The position numbers were made by a program, and so were the translations under genes. The notes under the pieces are model-generated. The model did no database searches, had not been told where the DNA came from, and was given only the letters and a program-made list of their open reading frames with translations. This document shows, piece after piece, positions 44,221-53,419 of a DNA stretch of 64,000 nt; within the stretch, counting starts at the first letter, position 1; each line of letters begins with the position of its first letter. Source of the stretch: Virgibacillus oceani (GTDB lineage: Bacteria > Bacillota > Bacilli > Bacillales > Amphibacillaceae); NCBI RefSeq assembly GCF_014638995.1, contig NZ_BMFR01000003.1, positions 248,001 through 312,000 of the forward strand. The letters are read 5' to 3'.

Positions 44221-45600
44221 TTAATATAATTTTCCCTGCCGATAAAGAATCGTTGACAGCTTCATCACTGCATAGATAAAGCAATTTTGTCTCAGTGGGA
44301 ATGGATCACCGAAGAACTGTGGCAATACCGTATCAAATGTATGCTTCATCTTTGCAAATTGACGCTTGAATATTTCATCCTCACTTAGAAATTGTGTATC
44401 TCTCCCTTGCAGCCATTCGAAATAAGAAACGATAACCCCGCCAGCATTTGCCAAGATATCGGGAATTATTATGACACCGTTATCACTCAGAAATTTATCC
44501 GCTTCTGCTGTGACCGGTGCATTCGCTCCCTCAACGATAATTCGCGCTTTAATGTCCTGCATATTCTCTTTATGAATTTGATCCTCTAATGCTGCTAAAA
44601 CAAGAACATTAACATCTAAATCGAGAACATCATCGCGATTCATTATTGTTGCTTTAACATCGGCATGTGCAAGTTCGTCTTCACTCGTTGGAAGATCTCC
44701 GTTATTTTTTTCTGTATATGCCACAAGTCCAGGTATATCGAGACCGTCAGAATTGTATAAAGTAACATGGCGATCACTGACGGCAATAACTTTATTATTC
44801 AAATATTTGCAGTGATAGGCTTCCAATGCGGCAACGGATCCAACATTGCCGAACCCCTGTATCGCTATTGTTAATGACTTATCAGCATGGTTTAGTGCCG
44901 TTTTAGCAAAAATATTATCACGTTCTTCAAGCCACTTACGCTGATCTTTTAAAAAGTCATGAAGCATGTACCGGAATGTATAATATACCCCTTTTCCAGT
45001 TGCTTCGCGTCTTCCAAGTGAACCCCCGTTCTCAACACTTTTACCGGTAAAACTTCCACGATATCTCATACCGGGATGAATACTTTTGAATTCCGCCATC
45101 ATCCAGTCCATTTCCCTTGCACCAGTACCGACATCTGGGGCTGGAATGTCTTTATCTGTACCAATAACATCACTGAAATACTGCACATATTTTGTACAAA
45201 TCAGATGCAATTCCTTCATGCTGTATTCACGCGGATTGATCACTACCCCGCCTTTTCCGCCACCAAATGGTACATCATGCAGCGCATTTTTTAATGTCAT
45301 CAATGAAGCGAGGTTAATTATTTCATCCTCATTTACAGATTCATGAAAACGAATTCCCCCCTTATACGGACCCATCGTATCATTATGCTGAACCCGAAAT
45401 GCAGGAATCCGAACAACTTTACCATTCTCCAATGCAATTCGCAAGAAAGATTTATTAACATGATTTGGTGTTGAAAGGATGGAAACCAATGATGTAAATG
45501 CTTTATTTCTCGTTTCATCCTGCAAATCTGGTAAAAATGTCTGATCATCAAATAGTGCATTCAATGATTCCTGTACAATAGTACTTGTATTGCTTGCCAT
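44221..45600 (-). CDS. Glu/Leu/Phe/Val-family dehydrogenase, probable glutamate dehydrogenase
   Basis: 459 aa from ATG 45600 (GGAGG nine bases upstream). Substrate lysines in MGPYKGGIRFH and PFGGGKGGV, catalytic Asp in PAPDVGTGAREMDWM, NAD site IAIQGFGNVGS, and ILANAGGVIVSYFEW. It interconverts glutamate and 2-oxoglutarate plus ammonia. It is about 35 residues longer than RocG/GudB; part is an insertion around KDQRKWLEERDNIFAKTALN between the substrate and nucleotide domains. This could be a distinct subfamily. Stand-alone, a permease gene is upstream. Confidence 0.87.
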   Translation of the reverse strand: MASNTSTIVQESLNALFDDQTFLPDLQDETRNKAFTSLVSILSTPNHVNKSFLRIALENGKVVRIPAFRVQHNDTMGPYKGGIRFHESVNEDEIINLASLMTLKNALHDVPFGGGKGGVVINPREYSMKELHLICTKYVQYFSDVIGTDKDIPAPDVGTGAREMDWMMAEFKSIHPGMRYRGSFTGKSVENGGSLGRREATGKGVYYTFRYMLHDFLKDQRKWLEERDNIFAKTALNHADKSLTIAIQGFGNVGSVAALEAYHCKYLNNKVIAVSDRHVTLYNSDGLDIPGLVAYTEKNNGDLPTSEDELAHADVKATIMNRDDVLDLDVNVLVLAALEDQIHKENMQDIKARIIVEGANAPVTAEADKFLSDNGVIIIPDILANAGGVIVSYFEWLQGRDTQFLSEDEIFKRQFAKMKHTFDTVLPQFFGDPFPLRQNCFIYAVMKLSTILYRQGKLY

Positions 45601-45738
45601 AAACGACAACCTCCATTAGTTAGAAAATATTGTATATTTTAAGTTTAACAAAAGATTAGTCGAGAACCAAACAAATATCATGCTATAGCTGCGGCAAGCT
45701 TAACGTTACAAATCTGAGATCCTTCATAAACGTCCAGG

Positions 45739-47157
45739 TTAAAAAATTAATATCGCCAATAATGTAGACGCGATTAGCCCTACAATTACCGGAATAAAGT
45801 TTTTCCGAACGAGATCCATTACTGAAACTCCACAGAAACCAGCTATTGCGATTAACGACGACCAGGCGACAATCGTACCCCCACCAGTCCAAATCGCTCC
45901 CATTTGACCAATAGCCGCTAATGTACCCGAATCGATTCCAGCATTGTCTAACGACGCTGCAAGTGCACCAGTGAGTGGAAGCCCTGAAAAACCGGAGCCA
46001 TCCAAACCAGTAATGATTCCAATGATTAACACACTAAACGCAGCTAATAAAGCACTTTGCGGTAAAAATTCCTGTGTTGATTGTACAAGGTCAAACAATA
46101 ATGCCGGAGGATCCTCAACACCTAAAATACTGCCGGCAAAATCTCCGCTGCCTAAGAAGAAGAACCCCGCAATCGGAATTACTGGACCCATTGCCTTAAA
46201 AGCAAATACAAATCCATCTGTAATATGGTTGCTAATGTAATCCAGTGCATGCTGTCTGCCAAATGCAACAGTTGATAAGAGCAACAGGATAACAGCTACC
46301 CCACCGACAAATGCTGCTCCATCACCGCCCTCAAATCCACTCATTCTGCCGGATACTAATTTCGTATACATCATATAAACGACTACCGCAACTAATGCTA
46401 TCGGTACCAAAATAGCAAAAAGTTTACTCCATCTTTTTAAGTGAATAGCATGCGGTTTGTTGGTAGATTGTGTTTCCGTCTGCAAAGCTTTCAGATCCTT
46501 TTCGATTAACGGACTATCCTTGGGCCGAATTGTTTTTCGGTACAACAAATACGCAATTAAGATCGCTATACCACCTGTAATTAATGACAGCACTAATGCT
46601 TGATCCGCTACTATCCCCACATCAATCCCTGCCGATTTTGCTGAAAGACTCGGCGCAACCTGCACGATATAATCAGATGATAACGCCATACCTTGCCCCG
46701 CGAGTGCAATTGCAACAGCAGCCGTCATTGCTGGTAATCCAGCTCGAACTGCTGCAGGTACTAGCAATGCACAAATCAATGGTACTGCTGGTGTCGGCCA
46801 GAAGAATAAGGAAATAATATATGTTATTCCGATTAGTACGAAAAAGGATACGTGTCCATTGACCATCATTTTTTGGATTGGCTGAATCATCCTTCGATCT
46901 GCTCCAAGGTCTCTTAATGAATGGAGCAAAGCCATCATGAAGGTAATGATGAGAAAAATACTGAAAAGCTCTTTAGCAGCTACAAGGTTCGCGTTAAAAA
47001 TGGCTGTGAACCCTTCTATCACGCTTCCGTTGTACACCCAGGCAATGACAAACGTACCAAGTAATGTTGGAAGTACAACACCTTTTCTGAAAATCATAGT
47101 TAAAATAATAACTAGCGTAAATAACCCATATAACCAATGTGATATCGTTAGCTCCAC
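45739..47157 (-). CDS. Ion-transporter-superfamily permease, substrate unknown
   Basis: 472 aa from GTG 47157 (GGAAGG upstream), about 12 helices in two similar halves. Features: FFWPTPAVPLICALLVPAA in the first half and GLDGSGFSGLPLTGALAASL plus GQMGAIWTGGGTIVAWSSL in the second, re-entrant hairpin-like loops typical of the IT superfamily (GntP, CitMHS, DcuC, NhaC types). Gene context next to glutamate dehydrogenase would allow a dicarboxylate or amino-acid substrate, but nothing in the sequence decides it. Confidence 0.7.
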   Translation of the reverse strand: MELTISHWLYGLFTLVIILTMIFRKGVVLPTLLGTFVIAWVYNGSVIEGFTAIFNANLVAAKELFSIFLIITFMMALLHSLRDLGADRRMIQPIQKMMVNGHVSFFVLIGITYIISLFFWPTPAVPLICALLVPAAVRAGLPAMTAAVAIALAGQGMALSSDYIVQVAPSLSAKSAGIDVGIVADQALVLSLITGGIAILIAYLLYRKTIRPKDSPLIEKDLKALQTETQSTNKPHAIHLKRWSKLFAILVPIALVAVVVYMMYTKLVSGRMSGFEGGDGAAFVGGVAVILLLLSTVAFGRQHALDYISNHITDGFVFAFKAMGPVIPIAGFFFLGSGDFAGSILGVEDPPALLFDLVQSTQEFLPQSALLAAFSVLIIGIITGLDGSGFSGLPLTGALAASLDNAGIDSGTLAAIGQMGAIWTGGGTIVAWSSLIAIAGFCGVSVMDLVRKNFIPVIVGLIASTLLAILIF

Positions 47158-47282
47158 ATTAACCTTCCTTTCTTTCCTACGTGTGCTATAGCCTATGCAC
47201 ATTGGTGAAAGTGGGTGAGAAAAAACAGGTATTTTTTACTATGCAGTTTTGCTGCTTATCCATCCGAATTCTGTCCAAGGGT

Positions 47283-47342
47283 CGATATTCACGCTCTACC
47301 GTTATATTCCGGTTCTCCTCTACTGCAATTCGCTTCTCCATA
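47283..47342. repeat. 20-bp tandem repeat, second array
   Basis: Three diverged units in a 20-base period: CGATATTCACGCTCTACCGT, TATATTCCGGTTCTCCTCTA, CTGCAATTCGCTTCTCCATA. They share the ATATTCCGG-TCTCC core of the array at 40331. It lies upstream of the permease gene. Confidence 0.65.
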
Positions 47343-47361
47343 AAAAAAACGAATAAACACG

Positions 47362-47502
47362 TTACCTGTGCTTATCCGTTTCCTTATTTTCCGCACATTC
47401 ATTGCAATGCAGTACACCATCCAATTGTACACCGTCAAAAAATCCATTTTCACAGTATACATGTTTACCACATGACTGGCATTCTCCGATCAATTCCCGC
47501 AT
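47362..47502 (-). CDS. Small zinc-finger-like protein, 46 aa
   Basis: ATG at 47502 with AGGGGTGA seven bases upstream. The product holds CQSCG near residue 8, a further Cys (VYCENG) and CNECAEN near residue 34: two CxxC knuckles 23 residues apart, as in treble-clef or rubredoxin-like zinc ribbons. Acidic/basic tail KETDKHR. No named family recognised. Stand-alone between a 20-bp repeat array and a larger repeat. Confidence 0.72.
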   Translation of the reverse strand: MRELIGECQSCGKHVYCENGFFDGVQLDGVLHCNECAENKETDKHR

Positions 47503-47540
47503 TCGAATCACCCCTATTTTTCAGTATACAAGAACTAAGA

Positions 47541-47745
47541 ACGTAAGCGCAAGCGCCCGTTTAGCGACGTGTGGACTGCACCTCGCCATGCGGGGTGGTT
47601 CGGCGTTGCCGCGCAAAGCGGCGGTTTTAGCCGAACATTCCTTCGCAGGAGATAAAGGAAACACGATAAGCTAAAGCGTCGATGTTGACCTTATCGTACG
47701 GTAGGAATCGGTCAGTCCATCACGGCTTTAGCGCTGGAGCTGGAC
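47541..47745. repeat. Bacillaceae-type intergenic repeat with imperfect inverted ends
   Basis: Contains the recurrent block AGGAGATAAAGGAAACACGA, a hairpin ATAAGCTAAAGCGTCGATG...TTATCG, an internal GC-rich stem (CGTTGCCGCGCAAAGCGGCGG) and ends in which AGCGACGTGTGGACTG roughly pairs with CAGTCCATCACGGCT. I recognise this block as common between genes in Bacillaceae but cannot name it. It differs from the three-copy element. It fills the gap between the zinc-finger gene and thiT. Confidence 0.75.
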
Positions 47746-47862
47746 TCGGCTTACCATGTCACTAGCTGAACAGCACTAAATTTTATATTTCCTTTACTAA
47801 TTAAAAAAGGTAACCTCCACCAATGCGGAAGCTACCCTATTATGTGAGCGGTATTTTAACTA

Positions 47863-48438
47863 TTATGCTGCATTCAATAATGTTCTAGGCTGTTTATTAA
47901 ACAAAAAGCTTACAGCAATCGTACAGATTATAAACGACGGTGCCATGTAGGACAGATTATATACGAAAGAATAAATCCAGACAGACTGCCCTGGTGGTGC
48001 ATACTCCGCAAAAAACGCAATCCCCGCTGTGTAATGTGCGATGAAACGTAATGAGGAACCAATGAGCACACCTAGCATAATATATGCAGTACTTGCTTTA
48101 GCTCTTCCATCCTTTATAGCTTGCTGGACTGGTTTCTGGAATACACCAGCAAACCCTAAAACTGTAAACGCGAGCCCATATTCGATAAATCCTTGTAACG
48201 GTGTATATATACTTGCCGGGCCAATTGCAACTTGCAGTATTCCCCACAGCAATCCAGACAACAATCCACCCTTTAATCCCCAGCGAAACGCTATAATAAA
48301 AATTGGGATCATGGCAAATGAGACAGAACCACCCTGTGCCCATATTTTAAAGGATAAGAATGGTATAATATCTAATAAATAAGCAAATGCAGCGAAAATT
48401 GCAACCTCAATCAAAAACAATGTACGTTTAGATCTCAT
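47863..48438 (-). CDS. thiT: Thiamine ECF transporter S component ThiT
   Basis: 191 aa, six helices. ThiT/YuaJ signatures: IEVAIFAAFAYLLDIIPF, KIWAQGGSVSFAMIPIFIIAFRWG, GLLSGLLWGILQ and the thiamine-binding FIAHYTAGIAFFAEYAP plus YNLSYMAPSFI. It binds thiamine and joins a shared EcfAA'T module encoded elsewhere. A TPP riboswitch with its own terminator lies directly upstream, which confirms the vitamin. Confidence 0.95.
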   Translation of the reverse strand: MRSKRTLFLIEVAIFAAFAYLLDIIPFLSFKIWAQGGSVSFAMIPIFIIAFRWGLKGGLLSGLLWGILQVAIGPASIYTPLQGFIEYGLAFTVLGFAGVFQKPVQQAIKDGRAKASTAYIMLGVLIGSSLRFIAHYTAGIAFFAEYAPPGQSVWIYSFVYNLSYMAPSFIICTIAVSFLFNKQPRTLLNAA

Positions 48439-48496
48439 AATTTCTACCTCCCCTGCTAACAGACTTGTAATCTGCTAACGCGAATAATTTGCACAC

Positions 48497-48556
48497 AAAA
48501 AAAGCAATGTCAAAGGGGAAGCTTCCTGATAGGGAATCCGCTCACATTGCTTTTTA
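48497..48556 (-). terminator. Riboswitch-controlled terminator upstream of thiT
   Basis: AGCAATGT / ACATTGCT base stem with inner GGATTCCC...GGAAGC pairing and a minus-strand T7 tail, between the THI-box and the thiT start. Confidence 0.88.
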
Positions 48557-48570
48557 TTCCATCAAAAAAG

Positions 48571-48662
48571 CTACCATCCCTACGCTAGTATTAACTAACA
48601 GGTTCAAAGGGTAAGAACTTCAATTGTTCACTCTCAGCCAATAGGCTCCCCCTGTAGACTTT
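48571..48662 (-). ncRNA. TPP riboswitch (THI-box)
   Basis: Read on the minus strand: AGGGGGAGCC, GGCTGAGAGTGAA, ACCCTTTGAACCTG and TACTAGCGTAGGGA in the correct order, the invariant parts of the TPP aptamer (including CUGAGA and ACCUG). With TPP bound it should favour the downstream terminator and stop thiT expression. Confidence 0.96.
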
Positions 48663-48734
48663 TCATTTTATGCTTTTTTCATTAATTGCATTATAACGTA
48701 CCTGTTATTCAATGGCAACGCTAAAATGCTTTTA

Positions 48735-50519
48735 TTAAAGGGATAAAAATTCTTCAACATCATTTACGCACAGTTGGATTGCATTCTCCCAGAAATCAGC
48801 CTTCGTTAAATCGACTCCCAGATGTTTTTCAGCTAATTCTTCCACCGTCATACGTCCAGTATCGCGTAATAATGCAATATAGCTATCTTCAAAGCTATCA
48901 TCCTGCTCAAGTGCGTGTGCATAGATGCCCAAGCTAAATAAATACCCAAAAGTATACGGGAAATTGTAGAAAGGAACACCAGTAATATGGAAATGAAGCT
49001 TCGATGCCCAAAAGTTTGGATCATAATCACGGACCGCATCACAATATGCCTCTTTTTGCGCTTCAACCATCAGATCATTTAATCGATCAACGGATACCTG
49101 CCCCAGTTTACGCTCTTCGTAAAACCTTTGTTCAAAAAGAAACCGTGCATGGATATTCATAAAAAATGCGACACTGCGCTGAATTTTATCTTCCAATACA
49201 TTTAATTTCTCCTCTTTCGTTTGAGCCTTTTTTACTGAAGCATCCGCTACAATCATCTCAGCAAATGTTGATGCAGTTTCCGCTACATTCATAGCATATC
49301 CTTGATTTAACCCATTTACATTGTTCATTACATGCTGATGATATGCATGACCCAGTTCATGGGCTAATGTGGCAATATTAGATGACGTTCCAGAATACGT
49401 CATAAAAATCCGTGTCTGTTCACTATCCGGAAAGCTGGTGCAAAATCCCCCTGGACGTTTTCCAGCACGGTCTTCTGCCTCAATCCATCTGTTTTCAAAA
49501 GCCATTTGGGCAAAATCAGCCATTTTCGGACTAAATTTACGGAAATTATCCACAATAAAATCAGCACCTTCCGTATAGCTCGACTTCTTTACAGAGTGTG
49601 TTAAAGGTGCTCCGATATCGTACATACTTAATTTTTCCAGCCCCAAGACATTTGCTTTTTTCTGCAAAAATGCAACGAATGGCTGTTTATTTGCAGAAAT
49701 TGCATTCCACATCGCATCCAATGTTTCCTTTTTCATACGATTTATTGCTAATGGTTCTTGTAGTACCTGATCCCAGTTACGGTGTTTATACGTTTGCAGG
49801 CGAAATCCAGCTAAATGATTCAGCGTTTGTCCAAATAAATTCGCATTGTCTGACCACGCTTTTCCTAATTGTTCAAAAACGTGCTTGCGTACAGAACGAT
49901 CAGGACTGGTCAATTTATTTGATGCTTGACCAACTGAATACGATTTGACATCACCATTTTCTTCAATGTTAACGCTCATATTTCCTACAATTGTATCGTA
50001 CATCTGACTCCATGCATGATATCCATCAATAGCAAGGTCATTCATTAAAACTTCCTGATCTGCGGATAGCCTTTCCTTAGCTTTTTCCCTGTTTTCATTC
50101 AGAACATAGGATACATCCTTTAAATTGGGGAGATTAAGCATATCTTCCCATGTCGTATCGTCAAATGAAACAAACTTTTGTTCTAAATTCGTTTTTACTG
50201 CATCCATTTCTGCTTTTAATTCACTTCTTTTTCCAACAAGTAGACTTGCCTTTTCGTCTTTAACATTCTGTGCACTTAGGCAGCTGATAAATGCAGATGT
50301 CTCGCGCAAATTTTTCATTGTACGTTCAAGCTGTTCAACAATATGTTCTAATTTACTAGCTTCTGCAGCTCCATTTGCCGGAATAAAGTTATCCACGTTT
50401 TCAGAAAGATTATTCACCTCATGTTCTACCGTTTCAATGTATGTATGAAAGTCTTCTGATTCACTGCCACCTGGAAAAATAACATCTAAATCCCATGTTG
50501 GCTCATACGTTTTTAACAT
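48735..50519 (-). CDS. pepF: M3-family oligoendopeptidase F
   Basis: 594 aa. Zinc site HELGHAYH (HExxH, about residue 387) in TLAHELGHAYHQHVMN, with the third ligand Glu in the ETASTFAE segment downstream, as in M3 peptidases; N-terminal helical PepF domain and PYTFGYLFSLGIYA near the C-terminus. A cytosolic enzyme that degrades peptides of about 7-17 residues. AAAGGGAGAG ribosome site. Stand-alone, repeat copy 3 upstream. Confidence 0.93.
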   Translation of the reverse strand: MLKTYEPTWDLDVIFPGGSESEDFHTYIETVEHEVNNLSENVDNFIPANGAAEASKLEHIVEQLERTMKNLRETSAFISCLSAQNVKDEKASLLVGKRSELKAEMDAVKTNLEQKFVSFDDTTWEDMLNLPNLKDVSYVLNENREKAKERLSADQEVLMNDLAIDGYHAWSQMYDTIVGNMSVNIEENGDVKSYSVGQASNKLTSPDRSVRKHVFEQLGKAWSDNANLFGQTLNHLAGFRLQTYKHRNWDQVLQEPLAINRMKKETLDAMWNAISANKQPFVAFLQKKANVLGLEKLSMYDIGAPLTHSVKKSSYTEGADFIVDNFRKFSPKMADFAQMAFENRWIEAEDRAGKRPGGFCTSFPDSEQTRIFMTYSGTSSNIATLAHELGHAYHQHVMNNVNGLNQGYAMNVAETASTFAEMIVADASVKKAQTKEEKLNVLEDKIQRSVAFFMNIHARFLFEQRFYEERKLGQVSVDRLNDLMVEAQKEAYCDAVRDYDPNFWASKLHFHITGVPFYNFPYTFGYLFSLGIYAHALEQDDSFEDSYIALLRDTGRMTVEELAEKHLGVDLTKADFWENAIQLCVNDVEEFLSL

Positions 50520-50636
50520 CCAATCTCTCCCTTTGAATATTTCTTACTTATCCTATTATACCGATAAGTGTGAATATTTTCATTGCAATCGGCTTATTTT
50601 TTTGAAAATGCTTCCCATTTTGATAGTGAGAACATA

Positions 50637-51210
50637 AAAGGGACTGAGACATAACTAAAAAGTTAGCTAAAAAAGGAACGATTACAGGATGGAATGTATG
50701 GAACGTTACCTTTTCAACAGTAGGATCTTAATACGCAGTTGACGTAAAATGCGACGTAATATTCTCGGGTCGCCGTCCGGAATCGCTCCGGGCTGGTGAA
50801 GTGTATGATAAGATATCAACTCTAGTTAGTGGTATTATTATAACACTTGTATCACAGATGTTTTGCTTAATAATTCCCTTTATTTATGTAAAACAAAGTA
50901 TCACGTAAATATGCATATGCACTTACTAGCAGCCCGTATACACGGAGACTCCTGTGGGAGATGAGGCATCGGTGAGACCCCGGAGTGCGTCAGCGCTTCG
51001 GAGGCTCATCAGCCGCCCACGGAAAGCGTAGTGTATACGGGCTGCGGTACCAAAGGGTATCCAAAATGAAGCGAAATCACCACAAGTATTTACGTCGCAG
51101 TTTACAGACAATTCATAGTAAAATGATGAATACCCAAAAAGAATAATCCGAACTAATATAAGAATTCATAGTTCGGATTTCTCTTTGACTAAAATACTTT
51201 TGTCCCAGCC
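50637..51210. repeat. Nested inverted-repeat element, copy 3 (full length)
   Basis: Outer ends AAAGGGACTGAGAC (50637) and TTTTGTCCCAGCC (51210). Middle inverted repeat GTAAAATGCGACGTAA (50744-50759, one mismatch) / TTACGTCGCAGTTTAC (51090-51105). Core 50931-51045 with the perfect 15-bp inverted repeat. A hairpin AATCCGAACTA...TAGTTCGGATT lies near the right end, matching that of copy 2. It fills the 700-bp gap between pepF and the amidase gene. Confidence 0.9.
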
Positions 51211-51219
51211 CCGTTATCC

Positions 51220-52035
51220 CTAACGAATTGTTGCCCCTGTATTCGGATGTGCATAAATTTGCACCTTACCAAAATCACGTGTTTGAATCACATATACATT
51301 TGATTGTGGACTTCCTAAAATGTCATAGGTGAGACCTGAAAACTTAGCCGGGTTTAAATATCCCTTTTCATTTCCAATTACTGGCGCAACCTTGAGTGGG
51401 TAAACACGCCACGACTTAGCAGTACCTGGTAAATGCAGTTTTTTTGGTTTCTCTACATTTTTACCACCATGATCTTCAAGGTCATACGTATAGTCATTAA
51501 AATCACAAAATGCTTTCACTACTGCTTCAGCATACTTCCTCCAATTTTCCTTTAGCTGCCGCTTATCATCCTGCCGTGAATCTGCAAATCCATATTCAAT
51601 TATGGTTGTAGTAACACTGCCTGTTTCCCGGTTCATAAAGTAGTAATCTCGCTTTGTTTCCCCTCGAAGTGTTCTAGTAAACACCCTTCGTACATTTTGA
51701 TCAGCTTTTCTTAACTCCGAGGCAATTTTTTCAGCCATTTCCTTACCGCCAAAAATGGAATGAATGACCTCAGCGCCATCGCCTCCACCAGAATTAATAT
51801 GATTAGAATGGCAATACCTTGCACCACTTTCCCGAACCAATTTCGTACGTTGATCAGGACTGAGCGTTTGATCCATTTTTCTTGTTATTGCCACAGGAAC
51901 ACCCAATTGTTTATATCGTTCATATTGGTAGAGAGATATAGTTAGATTCATATTTTTTTCAATCCATTGATTGTTTGAACCACCCCCTGGATCCCGCCCG
52001 CCATGACCGGGATCAATAATTAAAATTGGCTTCAC
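51220..52035 (-). CDS. N-acetylmuramoyl-L-alanine amidase (Amidase_3), phage-endolysin type
   Basis: 271 aa, GTG start at 52035 with GGAGGG nine bases upstream. Amidase_3 zinc ligands: His in [12 protein letters not shown], Glu in QWIEKNMNL, His in [11 protein letters not shown], and the catalytic Glu in [10 protein letters not shown]. No signal peptide. The C-terminal about 80 residues ([28 protein letters not shown]) form a wall-binding-type domain. A holin gene overlaps it upstream (GTGA), so this is a phage lysis pair and not a housekeeping autolysin. Confidence 0.92.
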   Translation of the reverse strand: MKPILIIDPGHGGRDPGGGSNNQWIEKNMNLTISLYQYERYKQLGVPVAITRKMDQTLSPDQRTKLVRESGARYCHSNHINSGGGDGAEVIHSIFGGKEMAEKIASELRKADQNVRRVFTRTLRGETKRDYYFMNRETGSVTTTIIEYGFADSRQDDKRQLKENWRKYAEAVVKAFCDFNDYTYDLEDHGGKNVEKPKKLHLPGTAKSWRVYPLKVAPVIGNEKGYLNPAKFSGLTYDILGSPQSNVYVIQTRDFGKVQIYAHPNTGATIR

Positions 52036-52286
52036 TTAGATTTCCCTCCTTTTTGTTTTGTAAGCCCGTTTATCTGCAATAATTCTCGCTGTTTCGCTCC
52101 TGTCTTCGTTACATAATTGTTTTTAAACCAAGCAATTACCGCCGTGATGATTGTAATAAGTGAAGCCGCAAATTGTTCAACCACTTCACTATCAATTGGC
52201 AACGGTGATTTTCCATAAATTACAAGAACCTGGTTAACTAGTGCAAAAAGAAGTGCTGCTGTTCGAATAATGGTACCTTTATCCAA
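52032..52286 (-). CDS. Phage holin
   Basis: 84 aa from TTG 52286 (GGAGG eight bases upstream). Two hydrophobic stretches ([20 protein letters not shown] and [19 protein letters not shown]) with SPLPID between, and a highly charged C-terminus (TKQKGGKSK): the plan of class II SPP1/phi-LC3-type holins. It would make membrane lesions that let the amidase reach the wall. Overlaps the amidase start by four bases. Confidence 0.88.
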   Translation of the reverse strand: MDKGTIIRTAALLFALVNQVLVIYGKSPLPIDSEVVEQFAASLITIITAVIAWFKNNYVTKTGAKQRELLQINGLTKQKGGKSK

Positions 52287-52449
52287 TACCCCCACCTCCT
52301 AAACTATTCTATATATTATTATTTTCACTTCCCTACATTGTTGGAACGGCTTTATAACTGTATAGGCATCTATTTCAGGTTGGGGAAATGCTCTACTAAA
52401 ACTATCGAATAATTTGGCACAGATAGTGGCATGAGATGTAGACAAGCAC

Positions 52450-52488
52450 AAAAAAACAACCCTGTCATAATGTGCTGACAGGATTGTT
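52450..52488 (-). terminator. Terminator after the DUF6884 / membrane protein pair
   Basis: AACAATCCTGTCA pairs with TGACAGGGTTGTT (one G-U), minus-strand T7 tail. Confidence 0.9.
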
Positions 52489-52491
52489 ACA

Positions 52492-52818
52492 TTAACGCCG
52501 CGGGGTCCTTTTGATTGGCAGAATTCCATTTGTAATGCTGGATACGATCGTATTGAATAGAAGTACACCGAAAATGACAACAATAATTGCAGTAAAAAAT
52601 TGTATAACAATACTTAGCACTTCATTAGAGGTAAAACTAATTAAAAATCGAACACCATAAAATAGGATAGTTCCTCCAATTCCCGTAACGAAGATAAATG
52701 TTAAGAGCACCCCAAGCGTTTGCATAAACGTTAACTTCTTCCATATTTCTTTATGCTTAAATGCGATATAGATAATATATGCAAATAAAATAATTCCAAT
52801 TAATATTGCACGATTCAT
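52492..52818 (-). CDS. Small three-TM membrane protein
   Basis: 108 aa with three hydrophobic segments (LIGIILFAYIIYIAF, FMQTLGVLLTFIFVTGIGG, SIVIQFFTAIIVVIFGVLLF) and a basic tail RTPRR. No family recognised. It starts three bp after the DUF6884 stop, with AAGGAG inside that gene, so the two are one operon. Confidence 0.7.
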   Translation of the reverse strand: MNRAILIGIILFAYIIYIAFKHKEIWKKLTFMQTLGVLLTFIFVTGIGGTILFYGVRFLISFTSNEVLSIVIQFFTAIIVVIFGVLLFNTIVSSITNGILPIKRTPRR

Positions 52819-52820
52819 AA

Positions 52821-53288
52821 TTATAAATTCTCCTTAGTTAAGGGTTTTCCTTCTTCTACAGCTTTTTTTAGCAATTGCTGCATATAACCGATTCCCTTGC
52901 ATTGCAATAGCGGGAATGACCGAGGCATCGAATCATCAAAGCTTTCATTAATAACGATTTTGTATTTTTTGCCGGTCAAAACAATTAATTCATCAAATTG
53001 TGCGAGTCCTTTTTCCTTTACCTGCTCACGTAAATGATCATAGGAGATAATTTCTTTGTTCTTTTGATTAAATGTAACATCATAATTGCGGTCCACAATA
53101 TCCTCTTTGAACAAAAACCCGTGCTTTGCTGACAAAACTACCCACTGATCTGTAAACATTTCTGCATAATTCTGACACAGTCTATGGAACGTTCCTATGT
53201 ATGCTTCGCCCGCTGGTACCGGACCCAATTCTGGCTGTTTGTCCCAAATTTTTTTAATCCCGCATGGAATAACACTTAGCTGTTTCAC
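52821..53288 (-). CDS. DUF6884-domain protein
   Basis: 155 aa from GTG 53288 (GAGG upstream). It begins (M)KQLSVIPCGIKKIWD, the IPCGxxK motif of DUF6884 proteins, followed by WVVLSAKHGFLF and FDELIVLTGKKY, an alpha/beta fold related to nucleoside-transferase or YaaA-like proteins. Function unknown. The frame extends further upstream to 53357, but MEVEVLYV has no good ribosome site. Divergent from yceI and sharing its control region. Confidence 0.72.
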   Translation of the reverse strand: MKQLSVIPCGIKKIWDKQPELGPVPAGEAYIGTFHRLCQNYAEMFTDQWVVLSAKHGFLFKEDIVDRNYDVTFNQKNKEIISYDHLREQVKEKGLAQFDELIVLTGKKYKIVINESFDDSMPRSFPLLQCKGIGYMQQLLKKAVEEGKPLTKENL

Positions 53289-53419
53289 ATACAAAACCTC
53301 AACTTCCATTGTACTATCTATCATTATAGCATTTCTGCCTTTTTCTTTGTAGCACAATTGTTTATAAGAGAATGAATTAGGGAAAGGAAAAAAATAATAA
53401 AATCATTACAAAAGATTAC

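Noticed and set aside
47402..47674. 90-aa plus-strand ORF
   Set aside because: Antisense to the zinc-finger gene, which has a much better ribosome site, and it runs into the structured repeat.
51220..52286. Intact prophage
   Set aside because: Only the holin and amidase are present; surrounding genes are housekeeping or regulatory.
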